Assembly (NCBI RefSeq): GCF_014646915.1
Contig: NZ_BMOE01000006.1
Span: forward strand, 62,001 to 126,000
Origin: Deinococcus aquiradiocola
Lineage (GTDB): Bacteria; Deinococcota; Deinococci; Deinococcales; Deinococcaceae
DNA: 64,000 nt
Direction: 5' to 3'
Every line of letters starts with the position of its first letter. Position 1 is the stretch's first letter. The translations under genes and the position numbers were made by a program. The notes under the pieces are model-generated. The model was given only the letters and a program-made list of their open reading frames with translations, did no database searches and was not told the DNA's origin. This document shows, piece after piece, positions 32,861-40,587 of this stretch.

Positions 32861-33717
32861 CACGGCGCGCCTGCCGGGGGGAGCGGTTCGGGCGCGTCGT
32901 GGCTCACGATCACGCGGGCGTGCGGGTGATCGCGCAGCCAGGCGTGCAGGCGGGCGCGGCTGCGGCGTTCCTGCCGGGCGTCCCAGAAGGCGAGCGTGGC
33001 GGGGCGCGGCACGCCCAGGTCGTCCCGGAGGGCCTGCACGGTCCACGCGGCGTCGCTGGCGAGCAGGGTCAGGCCGCGCCCGTCGCCGGTCAGGGTGGCG
33101 TCCGGGTGGTGGCGGACGACGAGGGCGATCATGCCGGGCGCGTGCCCGGGAACGCGCAGCGCGGTGACGCTGCCGTCCCCGAACACGTCGGCGGCCTCGG
33201 TGAAGGGCGCGAGGCCGTCCGGGGCGGGCCCGTACTGGAGGGGGGAGGTGCGGGCCGTGAAGTCCGGCGGGAGGGTCTCCGGGAGGTACGCGCGGCGCAC
33301 GGCGCGCAGGCCCCTGAGCGGCAGCAGCGGCGGCGCGGCGAGCGGGTCGAGGTGCAGCGTGGCGTGCGGGAAGTCGCGCAGGCCGCCCACGTGGTCGGCG
33401 TGCAGGTGCGACACGATGACGTGCCGGACGTCGCCGGGCGGCACGCCGAGCGCCTGGAGGCGTTCGTGCGCGCGTTCGCCCGGCCCGAGCCGGACGGGCG
33501 TGACGAGGCCGTACAGGATGCCCGGCCAGCGGGACATGGCGTGCACGGCGGCGTCCCCGTACCCGGTGTCGAACAGCACCGGGCCGTGCCGGGGGTGGTG
33601 CAGCAGCGTGAAGCCTGCCGGGTACGTCCGGACGCGCAGGTGCCCGCCGAGCCGCGTGAGCGCGTCGAGGTTCAGGCAGTGCCCGGCGCTGAGGGGCGTG
33701 ACGCGCAGCCACGTCAC
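32860..33717 (-). CDS. metallo-beta-lactamase-fold hydrolase
   Basis: 285 residues. The zinc motif is SHLHADH (HxHxDH); GHAPG and SDAAW supply further ligands, with a C-terminal His (SHDAPE). It could be a thioesterase or lactonase for an acyl intermediate of the operon, a role MBL proteins play beside polyketide-type synthases; this is inference. GTG start, coupled to the epimerase gene (GTGA overlap). Confidence 0.85.
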   Translation of the reverse strand: MTWLRVTPLSAGHCLNLDALTRLGGHLRVRTYPAGFTLLHHPRHGPVLFDTGYGDAAVHAMSRWPGILYGLVTPVRLGPGERAHERLQALGVPPGDVRHVIVSHLHADHVGGLRDFPHATLHLDPLAAPPLLPLRGLRAVRRAYLPETLPPDFTARTSPLQYGPAPDGLAPFTEAADVFGDGSVTALRVPGHAPGMIALVVRHHPDATLTGDGRGLTLLASDAAWTVQALRDDLGVPRPATLAFWDARQERRSRARLHAWLRDHPHARVIVSHDAPEPLPPAGAP

Positions 33718-34685
33718 GTGCACGCCTCTCTCGCCGCGTCGATGGCTTCCGGCACGCCCTCGCGGGGCCGGACGGGCGGGTCGTAGCCGAGCAGCGTGCG
33801 GGCGCGCGTCAGGTCGAGGGTCATGCCGCGCGTGAGGAGGCGCACGCCGCTCGCGGTGACGGGCGGTTCCGGCTGGCCGGGCCGCAGCCGGGCGATCAGT
33901 TCGGCGGCCTGGGCGGCGCGTTCCGCCACGCGGGCCGGGACGACGCGGGTGGGGCGCGGCACGCCGAGCGCGTCCGCGAGACGGTCCACCGTCTGCCAGA
34001 TGGGGACGCTCTCGCCGTCCGTGACGTTGAACACCCCGCCGGTGCGGTGCTCCAGGGCGAGCCGGGCGGCGTGCGCGGCGTTCTGCACGTGCGTGAGTTC
34101 CGTCCAGACTTCCGCGTGCCCGAGGCGCGGGAGGCGGCGCGCCCGCAGGGCCCGCGCGAGGCGCGGCAGGATGCTGGGGTCGCCGGGGCCGTACAGGCCG
34201 CGCGGGCGCAGGATGGTGGCGTCCGGCAGGTGCAGGCGCACCTCGTGCTCGGCGAGGTGCTTGCTGCGCGCGTAGCGGCTGTCGTACCGCTCCGGGATGG
34301 GGGTGCTCTCCGGCACCTGCCGCGTGACGCGGGCGGCGTTGTACACGCTGGGTGTGCTGACGTGCACGAGGCGGACCCCCTGGCGGGCGCAGGCGGCGGC
34401 GAGGTCCGCGCTGACCTGCACGTTGTGCCGCCGGTACTCCGCCCAGGGTGCCCAGAGGGTCGAGAGGGCCGCGCAGTGCAGGACGGCGTCCATGCCGCGC
34501 AGCAGGTCCGGCAGGACGGCGGGGTCCGTCAGGTCCGCCGGGACGAAGGGGACGCCGTCCCGCTGCAGGGCCGCGCCCGCACGATCGTTGCGGCCGGTAC
34601 CGCGCACGTCGTGCCCCGAGGCCAGCAGGTGCCGGGCCGCGGCACCGCCGAGGAAGCCGGTCGCACCGGTCACGAGGACGCGCAT
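33714..34685 (-). CDS. NAD-dependent epimerase/dehydrogenase (3-beta-HSD/OleD-like)
   Basis: 323 residues. The Rossmann motif is VTGATGFLGG at the N-terminus, the catalytic pair YARSK, and the order of blocks (HVSTPSVYN, LRPRGLYGPGD) that of extended short-chain dehydrogenases related to 3-beta-hydroxysteroid dehydrogenase and OleD. The start at 34685 is chosen because TATGCT (34698-34693) lies seven bases upstream, giving a leaderless mRNA. First gene of the five-gene operon. Confidence 0.87.
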   Translation of the reverse strand: MRVLVTGATGFLGGAAARHLLASGHDVRGTGRNDRAGAALQRDGVPFVPADLTDPAVLPDLLRGMDAVLHCAALSTLWAPWAEYRRHNVQVSADLAAACARQGVRLVHVSTPSVYNAARVTRQVPESTPIPERYDSRYARSKHLAEHEVRLHLPDATILRPRGLYGPGDPSILPRLARALRARRLPRLGHAEVWTELTHVQNAAHAARLALEHRTGGVFNVTDGESVPIWQTVDRLADALGVPRPTRVVPARVAERAAQAAELIARLRPGQPEPPVTASGVRLLTRGMTLDLTRARTLLGYDPPVRPREGVPEAIDAAREACT

Positions 34686-34808
34686 GCCGTCCAGCATAGC
34701 GGGCGGCCGAACCTGCCGCCGGGGCGAGACCCGTATCAACCGTGAAGAGTCCGACACAGAGATGCCATGTCGAACGACCGGTCACGGTGACATACTGTCA
34801 ACGACCGC
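34686..34808. promoter_or_regulatory. divergent promoter region, epimerase operon / diguanylate cyclase
   Basis: Minus-strand TATGCT (34698-34693) serves the epimerase operon. On the plus strand TACTGT (34793-34798) lies inside the palindrome TGACA-TAC-TGTCA (34788-34800), next to a second palindrome GTCACGGTGAC (34781-34791). These are candidate operators for the cyclase gene. Confidence 0.45.
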
Positions 34809-35642
34809 ATGCCTGACTCCTCCGTCTCCCACCGACTCCTGCTCCAGACGCTGGCCGGCGCTCCCTCCCGGCAGCACGTGCTGAACGAACTGCTGCAGCG
34901 CCTGGACGGCCTGGAGAGCGTGAGTCTGTGGTGGGAGGCGGACGACGTCCGCACCCTCATCGCGCGCGCCGGACCGGACCGGCCGGAACGCCCCCCCCTC
35001 CCGCTGATGGCGGAACACCGCTACCTGATCAGCTGGTCGGGCGACGCGAAGATCAGCGAGGAACTGATCGCCGTGATGGGTCTGCGCTTCGTGCTGCTGG
35101 ACGCACAGGACACCATGCGGACCCTGCGCGCCCAGTTCGGGGACGTGGTCCGCGACGCGCACACCGACGCCCTGACGGGCCTGCGCAACCGCCGGGCCTT
35201 CGACGCGGACCTCGAAGCGCTCGACGCGGGCGGTAACCCCTTCGCGGTCGTCTTCATCGACCTGAACGGCTTCAAGTCCGTGAACGACGAGCACGGCCAC
35301 GCCCTCGGCGACGCGCTGCTGCGCGGCTACGCGACGTGGCTGGAGCGCGTGGTGGGCCACTGGGGACACAGCTACCGCCTGGGCGGCGACGAGATGGTGG
35401 TGCTGGTGTCCGCCTTCCCCGGCACGCCGCAGGAGTTTGGGGTGTGGGCACGCGAGCGGCTGCAGGTGCCGTTCGTGGACGGCGTGAGCGCCAGCATCGG
35501 GATCGCGTGGCGGCACGAGGGCTGGCGCGCCGCCGACGTGCTGCGCCTCGCCGACACCCGCATGTACGACGCCAAACGCCACCGCCGCGTGCATGCGGGC
35601 ACGGAGGACGAACGCCGCCACCCGCCCGGTCAGGAGGTCTGA
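34809..35642 (+). CDS. diguanylate cyclase (GGDEF domain)
   Basis: 277 residues. An N-terminal sensory region without clear family (residues 1-110) is followed by a GGDEF domain: DALTGLRNRRAF, FIDLNGFKSVND, RLGGDEMVVL, SIGIAWRHEG. The signature reads GGDEM, with the catalytic GGDE kept; Met in the last place is unusual but tolerated in active enzymes. No membrane segments and no I-site RxxD in the usual place, so feedback inhibition may be missing. Confidence 0.85.
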   Translation: MPDSSVSHRLLLQTLAGAPSRQHVLNELLQRLDGLESVSLWWEADDVRTLIARAGPDRPERPPLPLMAEHRYLISWSGDAKISEELIAVMGLRFVLLDAQDTMRTLRAQFGDVVRDAHTDALTGLRNRRAFDADLEALDAGGNPFAVVFIDLNGFKSVNDEHGHALGDALLRGYATWLERVVGHWGHSYRLGGDEMVVLVSAFPGTPQEFGVWARERLQVPFVDGVSASIGIAWRHEGWRAADVLRLADTRMYDAKRHRRVHAGTEDERRHPPGQEV

Positions 35643-35804
35643 CTGTGGACCGCTCGAAGCGGGGCGAACGTGGAGCTCTGCGGGACCGGGGCCAGCGCAC
35701 GTCCCTGTCGGCACCGCCCATTCCAGACCATTCGACCGGTGACGCGGACGGACGTGCGCCCTGAACGGGAAGGTCGTCATGACCCGGCCCTCTACACTGC
35801 GGGC

Positions 35805-36695
35805 ATGACTGCTGCCGCGCCTGTCCCGCTGCTCGTGAATCGCCGCTCGCGCCGTGGGGAGGCGCTGGGCCATGAGGCGGCGCACGCGCTGCTGCACGCG
35901 GGCGTGACGGCCCGCCTGACCTTCACGGACGATCCCGGCAGCGCGGAGCGGGCGCTGCGGGAGGCGGTGCTGGCGGGGGCACCTCGGGTCGTGGTGGGCG
36001 GCGGGGACGGGTCGCTGTCGCTCGCGGCACACGCGCTGGCCGGGTCGGGCGTGACGCTGGGCGTGCTGCCGCTCGGGACGGGGAACACCTTCGCGCGCAG
36101 CGTCGGCGTGCCGCTCGACCTGCCGGGTGCTTGCCGGGTGATCGCGGAGGGGCACGTGCGGCGCGTGGACGTGGGCCGCCTGAACGGCCGGGCGTTCCTG
36201 AACAGCGCGGCGCTCGGCACGTCCGCCGAGATCGCGCGCACCCTCACGCCGGAGCTGAAGCGCCGCCTGGGCCTGCTCGCGTGGCCGTGGGTGGGCCTGA
36301 AGGTGCTGCTGCGGCACCGGGCGCTGCAGGTGACGGTCACGCACGGCGGCGGGCAGCTCACGGTGCGCACGCATCAGGTGCTCGTCGCGAACGGCCGGTA
36401 CGTGGCGGGGCCGCTGCGGGCCGCGCCGGACGCGTCCATCACGGACGGCCTGCTGGACGTGCTGATCCTGGGGGACGCGCGTGTCCCGAGCTTCCTGCGC
36501 GCCGCGACGGGCTGGGCGGCCGGTCGCCGCTCGGTGCGGCTGTCGGCCCCGGAACTGCGCGTGCATGCGGGCGGGTCGCGGGTGTGGGTGAGCGTGGACG
36601 GGGACGTGAGCAGCGTGCGTGACCTGCGCCTCACGCTGGAGCGCGCGGCCCTGAACGTGAACGTCCCGGCCGGGTACGTGCCGGAAACCGTCTGA
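35805..36695 (+). CDS. diacylglycerol/lipid kinase family protein (DagK/YegS type)
   Basis: 296 residues. GGGDGSLS (ATP site) and PLGTGNTFARSVG are the family motifs, with the C-terminal beta-domain (VDGDVS) complete. It phosphorylates diacylglycerol or a related lipid, recycling it into phospholipid. The start at 35805 follows TACACT (35793-35798) by six bases. Its stop abuts that of the convergent GNAT gene. The 162 bases upstream hold only this promoter. Confidence 0.88.
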   Translation: MTAAAPVPLLVNRRSRRGEALGHEAAHALLHAGVTARLTFTDDPGSAERALREAVLAGAPRVVVGGGDGSLSLAAHALAGSGVTLGVLPLGTGNTFARSVGVPLDLPGACRVIAEGHVRRVDVGRLNGRAFLNSAALGTSAEIARTLTPELKRRLGLLAWPWVGLKVLLRHRALQVTVTHGGGQLTVRTHQVLVANGRYVAGPLRAAPDASITDGLLDVLILGDARVPSFLRAATGWAAGRRSVRLSAPELRVHAGGSRVWVSVDGDVSSVRDLRLTLERAALNVNVPAGYVPETV

Positions 36696-37274
36696 TCAGG
36701 GGGTGAGGGGCGGGGTGAGGCGTTTCCAGTACAGGCGCGTGCCGGTCAGGCCGCCGTGGGGTTTGAGGGCGTAGTCGGGAATGGTTCCGGCGTACGTGTA
36801 CCCGAGGCGTTCGTACAGACGGGACGCGCCGCCGTCCTCGGCCGTGTCGAGCACGAGGAGGGACCGGCCATGCTGCACGGCGAGCCGTTCGGCGTGCCGC
36901 AGCAGGGCGGTGGCGACGCCCTGGCCGCGTGCGTCCGGACGCGTCATCATCTTGGCGATCTCGGCGCGGTGCGGCTGGTTGGGCGGGCACTGGAGCTGCA
37001 GCGTGACCGTCCCGAGCAGGTCGTGGCCGCGGTACGCGCCGAGGACGATACGTTCACCGCGCAGGGCGGCCTGCAGGGCGTCCCGCCAGAACATCTCGGC
37101 GTCGGCGGGCGCGAGGGGATGCATGAAGCTGACGGAGCCGCCGTGCGCGACCGTCTCGACGAGCAGCGTGGTGAGCTGGGCCAGGGTGGTGTCCGGAACG
37201 CCGGACGCCCCGGGAGTCGACGGCTCCCCGGCGGGCAGGATCGGCCTGACGGCGAACGGGGCGGGCGCGGTCAT
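36696..37274 (-). CDS. GNAT-family N-acetyltransferase
   Basis: 192 residues. The acetyl-CoA loop is RPDARGQGVATALL and the C-terminal block GGASRLYERLGYTYAG. GAGGAG precedes the ATG. It follows the XRE-cupin gene with one base between, so it is co-transcribed and probably the regulator's target. Relatives act on small amines, antibiotics or amino acids; the substrate is unknown. Confidence 0.85.
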   Translation of the reverse strand: MTAPAPFAVRPILPAGEPSTPGASGVPDTTLAQLTTLLVETVAHGGSVSFMHPLAPADAEMFWRDALQAALRGERIVLGAYRGHDLLGTVTLQLQCPPNQPHRAEIAKMMTRPDARGQGVATALLRHAERLAVQHGRSLLVLDTAEDGGASRLYERLGYTYAGTIPDYALKPHGGLTGTRLYWKRLTPPLTP

Positions 37275-37275
37275 G

Positions 37276-37839
37276 TCATCTCCTCGTAAGCAGCACGGCG
37301 TACTGGCAGGACTGGTCGGTGTCGTTGGCGAACGTCACGTCTCCCGGCGCACCGAACCCCAGGCAGTCGCCGGGAGACAGCGTGTGCGACGCGCCTCCTT
37401 CCTGCACGGTGAGGGTGCCGCCATGCACCCAGACGAGCTGCCGGATATGTTCGTACGATGCGGCGGGCAGCGTCACGCGCTGCCGGGCGGGCAGGATGAC
37501 GCGCACAACTTCCAGCGGATGTGCCGGGTGTGCGAACACCTGCTGGCGCACGTAGCCGGTGCCTGGGTCCTGCCAGCGCGGCTGGTCGGCCTCGCGGCTC
37601 AGGAGGTCCTGTCCTTCGGCGCGCAGCAGCAGGCCCGCGAGCGTCAGGTCGAAGGCGCTGGCGAGGCGCACGAGGGTGCTGGCGGTGGGGCTCATCTCGG
37701 CGCGCTCGATGCGGCTCACGGCAGCCTTGGAGATGCCCGAGTGCCGGGCGAGGTCCGCCTGCGACCATTGCCGCGCGCGGCGTTCCTGCATGATGCGCCG
37801 GGCCAGCTGAAGTTCTGCCTCATCCACGATCAGAGTCAT
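37276..37839 (-). CDS. XRE-family regulator with cupin sensor domain
   Basis: 187 residues. Helix-turn-helix at residues 8-60 (WSQADLARHSGISKAAVSRIERAEMSPTAS, quoted as parts), then a cupin barrel at 110-185 (YEHIRQLVWVHGGTLTV, LSPGDCLGFG). The start at 37839 was chosen over 37875 because TATAAG (37851-37846) lies six bases upstream and a perfect 16-base palindrome spans the start codon, fitting autorepression of a leaderless mRNA. With the GNAT gene it forms a small operon, as is common for detoxification or amine-metabolism pairs. Confidence 0.87.
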   Translation of the reverse strand: MTLIVDEAELQLARRIMQERRARQWSQADLARHSGISKAAVSRIERAEMSPTASTLVRLASAFDLTLAGLLLRAEGQDLLSREADQPRWQDPGTGYVRQQVFAHPAHPLEVVRVILPARQRVTLPAASYEHIRQLVWVHGGTLTVQEGGASHTLSPGDCLGFGAPGDVTFANDTDQSCQYAVLLTRR

Positions 37840-37851
37840 ATGACTCTTATA
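37832..37851 (-). promoter_or_regulatory. XRE-cupin promoter with operator palindrome over the start codon
   Basis: The perfect palindrome AGAGTCATATGACTCT (37832-37847) includes the ATG; the -10 TATAAG overlaps its end. Binding would block both polymerase and, in a leaderless mRNA, the very start of the message. Confidence 0.65.
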
Positions 37852-37890
37852 GTGGATTTCTGGCAGGTTTTCCATCGTCCAGGTCCGTTA

Positions 37891-37906
37891 TGTGACGCGG
37901 GTCACC
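37891..37906. promoter_or_regulatory. CRP/FNR-like site
   Basis: TGTGACGCGGGTCACC matches TGTGA-N6-TCACA at nine of ten positions. Its centre is about 59 bases before the predicted XRE-cupin transcript start, close to the class I activator position. Confidence 0.4.
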
Positions 37907-38167
37907 CCTCTCCCGTCCCCGCAGTCTCCCTGACACCCGGCCCGGCGTGATGCGGCTATGAGCTGAACTCTACAAGTTCAGCTCAAAATCGTATGACAAC
38001 CACCAGACAACCCGTGAGGACGCCACCGAACGTCATACCAGACGCGCCATGCAGTCCTCGGGTCCGTCACGTCGCCTGCCCTGCCAGGGCACTGTTTTTG
38101 CGGGACGACGAACCCTGCGCCCGAGCAGCACAACCTGTGCACTGATATGAATCTGAAACGGTCCGGA
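37907..38167. other. non-coding stretch with one hairpin
   Basis: No gene is seen between 37840 and 38182. Besides the sites listed it holds an isolated hairpin GAGCTGAACT-ctaca-AGTTCAGCTC (37960-37984, 10 bp) with no T tail. A weaker relative (GCTGAAC/GTTCAGC) occurs at 52669-52689. Role unknown. Confidence 0.4.
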
Positions 38168-38182
38168 TATTAAGCTGGCCGC

Positions 38183-38659
38183 ATGAACAAGCGCTTCTTT
38201 CTCCTCCCGATCATTGGCATGCTCGGCGCAGTGAGCTGTGCGCCTCTGATCGTCGGTCTGCCCGCCCAGCGCCCCGTCTTCGAGGAAGGGCAGGGCTGGC
38301 AGCTCACCACCCCGCAGGGCCTCAAGATCAGCCTGCGCGTCCCGCCGCGCGACCCGCTGATCCCCACGTACACCACGCAGCTCGGGCAGGCCAGCGTCCA
38401 CAACACCAGCGCCGATTTCGTCATCTACTACGAGCCTGCGAGCAGCATCCCGGAGTTCTTTAGCGTCGTGGTCGGCCCGGACGCCAACGGTCACGTCTAC
38501 AACTGCGACTTCCGCGAGGTCAACGCGGTGACGGTCGGCAGCGGCATGCAGGGCATGTACTCCGACGACACCAGCGAACAGTCCGACGCCTTCGTGCAGT
38601 ACCTCGAGGAAGGCAGCGTCCGCACGCACCAGTACTGCTCCATGACCCGCGTCGACTGA
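38183..38659 (+). CDS. lipoprotein of unknown function
   Basis: 158 residues. Signal peptide with lipobox AVSC, C19 being the lipid-carrying residue. The mature part is beta-rich, with two further cysteines (C113-like in YNCDF and C153-like in YCSM) that could form a disulfide. No family recognised. Probable -10 TATTAA at 38168-38173, nine bases before the ATG. Followed by a strong terminator. Confidence 0.75.
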   Translation: MNKRFFLLPIIGMLGAVSCAPLIVGLPAQRPVFEEGQGWQLTTPQGLKISLRVPPRDPLIPTYTTQLGQASVHNTSADFVIYYEPASSIPEFFSVVVGPDANGHVYNCDFREVNAVTVGSGMQGMYSDDTSEQSDAFVQYLEEGSVRTHQYCSMTRVD

Positions 38660-38676
38660 ACACCACCCACCAGGGC

Positions 38677-38711
38677 AGAGCGGAAGGACCCCCCAAAGGT
38701 CCTTCCGCTCT
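38677..38711. terminator. bidirectional terminator
   Basis: A perfect 14-bp stem (38677-38690 with 38698-38711) with a seven-base loop, between the convergent genes ending at 38659 and 38767. The tails are not strong T runs. Confidence 0.7.
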
Positions 38712-38766
38712 CTGTCTGGCCCGTCCCCACGGGGAGCCTGCCCGCAGCGGTTGACCGGATTTCCGG

Positions 38767-39588
38767 TCAGTTGCCGGGGATGCCGAAGTCCTGCACCCAG
38801 TACGTCCCGAAGGCGTTCGCGAAGGGCGCGTTGGCGATGGCCGACCCGAAGCGCGTGAAGGCCGGGTTCATCAGGTTCAGGCAGTGTTCCGGGCTGGCGA
38901 GCAGGCCCGCCATCGCTTCCTCGGGCGTGACGACGTCGTACACGGCGTTCTCACCGGCCTTGCCGACAAATCCGGCGCGGGCGGCGCGCGCGGTGGGGTC
39001 CGACTGGTCCTTCGCGCTGATGTGCCCCCGGAAGTTCAGCTGCACCATGTCCTGCACGTACACGGCGGCAGAGGTCGCGAGCTGCGGGTCCCAGCTGAGG
39101 GGGCCGGTGCTGTTCATGAGTTTCTCGCCGCACTTCTGGCCCTGGGCGCGCGCGGCGTTGGTGAGGTCCAGCAGGCGGCGGTTGAAGGTGCTGAACTGGG
39201 CGGCGTCCACCGCGTCGGGGTTCGCGACGATCACGGCGACGTTGCCGGACGTGGTGGCCACACCGTACTCGCGGAATCCGTCCCAGAAGCCGCAGCGGCC
39301 CGCGAGCATCCCGCCGAGGCGGGTGAGGTCGCCGTAGTTGCTGGCGCGGAAGGTGCGGCGCATGGTGCTGCGGTACGCCTGACGGGTGAGGGCGGGGTCC
39401 GGCGCGTAGCCCTGGAGCAGGTCGGCGGCGGCCCGGTCGAGGGCTGCGTTCTGCGTGAGGGTGACGTGACAGGTCTGAAAGGCCTGCTGTGCGGCCGCGC
39501 CGAGGTCGCGCGGGCTGAGCGTGCCGGACGCGTGGGCGGACGTGGCGGCGAAGGTGAGAGCGATGAAGGTCCGATAAAGAAAGCGCAC
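38767..39588 (-). CDS. secreted CAP/SCP-domain protein
   Basis: 273 residues. Signal peptide TFIALTFAATSAHA. An N-terminal part of about 120 residues is followed by a CAP domain (LLDLTNAARAQGQKCG, LSWDPQLATSAAVYVQDM, GHISAKDQSDPTARAARAGF, GENAVYD, EAMAGLLASPEHCLNLMNPAF). Bacterial CAP proteins are secreted and of mostly unknown function. GTG start at 39588, six bases after TAGACT (39600-39595), so leaderless. Confidence 0.85.
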   Translation of the reverse strand: MRFLYRTFIALTFAATSAHASGTLSPRDLGAAAQQAFQTCHVTLTQNAALDRAAADLLQGYAPDPALTRQAYRSTMRRTFRASNYGDLTRLGGMLAGRCGFWDGFREYGVATTSGNVAVIVANPDAVDAAQFSTFNRRLLDLTNAARAQGQKCGEKLMNSTGPLSWDPQLATSAAVYVQDMVQLNFRGHISAKDQSDPTARAARAGFVGKAGENAVYDVVTPEEAMAGLLASPEHCLNLMNPAFTRFGSAIANAPFANAFGTYWVQDFGIPGN

Positions 39589-39770
39589 CCGCCGAGTCTA
39601 CCGAGCCGACCGCATGACCGCCGTGACAAATGTGGCGCGCAGTGACGGGTCACGGAGCGCGGCGTGCGAAGCTCACGGATCGCTCAAGCGCACGGTCGTC
39701 CCGGTGGACGATCCTCACCGCGCGGCGCGGCATCCTGCCCGGACAGGCATGCCGCACCGGAGGTCTACGA

Positions 39771-40226
39771 ATGAAATCAGCCAGCGTGAAACGCCCGCCG
39801 TCCACCCCTTCCGCCTGGTCGCGCCTGCTCACGCCAGGCCTGCTGGCGGCCGCCCTGCTGGGGGCCTGCGCGCCCGCCGTGCAGGTGACCCGTCCGCCTG
39901 TCACCGTCAGCGTGAGCGATCCCGCCACGCTGACGCGCCTCGCGCCCGCGACACTGGTCCTGCGGAATTCCGCTCCCGCGCCGCTGCGCGACGCGGTCAT
40001 CACGCTCGAGGGGGTGCGGGCCGCGTCCGGCGGTCAGGACATCCGCTGCCGCGAGGTGGCCGCGCAGCGCTTCGAGTGCCGGGTTCCGGACCTGCTCCCT
40101 CAGATGCCGGGCCTCACGGACGGCGTCTGGGTGCGCTACGACGGCGTCCTCAGCGGCGCGAGCGTCACCTTCACGCGCGACCAGCCGATGAGTGACCAGC
40201 AGTACGTCAAAATCCTGCTGCAGTGA
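39771..40226 (+). CDS. putative lipoprotein
   Basis: 151 residues. A basic N-terminus, hydrophobic stretch and lipobox LLGAC with C33 lead to an Ig-like beta domain (VTVSVSDPATLTRLAPATLVLRN in parts) that resembles DUF11-type or bacterial surface Ig folds. GGAGG lies 8 bases before the ATG. Function unknown. Confidence 0.7.
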   Translation: MKSASVKRPPSTPSAWSRLLTPGLLAAALLGACAPAVQVTRPPVTVSVSDPATLTRLAPATLVLRNSAPAPLRDAVITLEGVRAASGGQDIRCREVAAQRFECRVPDLLPQMPGLTDGVWVRYDGVLSGASVTFTRDQPMSDQQYVKILLQ

Positions 40227-40308
40227 CGGCGAAACTGCACGCCACGCGGGGCGCCCGCTCCGGAGAACGGAGCGAACGGCGACACCTTCCGGAGGCCGTG
40301 ACGAGGTG

Positions 40309-40530
40309 CTACGGGTCCGGCAGGTCCGGCCAGGAGGGGTCGAGGGAACGCAGGTAAGCGCACAGCTGCTCGGCTCCCCGGAAGTACCGCGAGGTCCGCA
40401 GCGACGGGCTGTACAGGCTGATGCGCCACGCGCTGCCGTCCTCGTTCCGTTCCTGCCAGTAGCGCAGCACGAACACCCTGGGCGGGGCGTCCGCGTGTGG
40501 CCGGACAGGCGAAGAGAGAGGTTCGGGCAT
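40309..40530 (-). CDS. small conserved protein beside a BTAD regulator
   Basis: 73 residues, soluble. The core RVFVLRYWQE...WRISLY...RYFRGAEQLCAYLRSL looks like a compact three-strand, one-helix unit. TATCCT (40541-40536) lies five bases before the ATG, which supports a real leaderless gene. It follows the large regulator gene on the same strand. A similar small protein (48809-49003) lies next to the second such regulator. Function unknown. Confidence 0.65.
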   Translation of the reverse strand: MPEPLSSPVRPHADAPPRVFVLRYWQERNEDGSAWRISLYSPSLRTSRYFRGAEQLCAYLRSLDPSWPDLPDP

Positions 40531-40587
40531 GCCTCAGGATAGGCGTGTCTGCGTGACGGAGGCGTTATGGGGCGACCGTCCCGCAGG

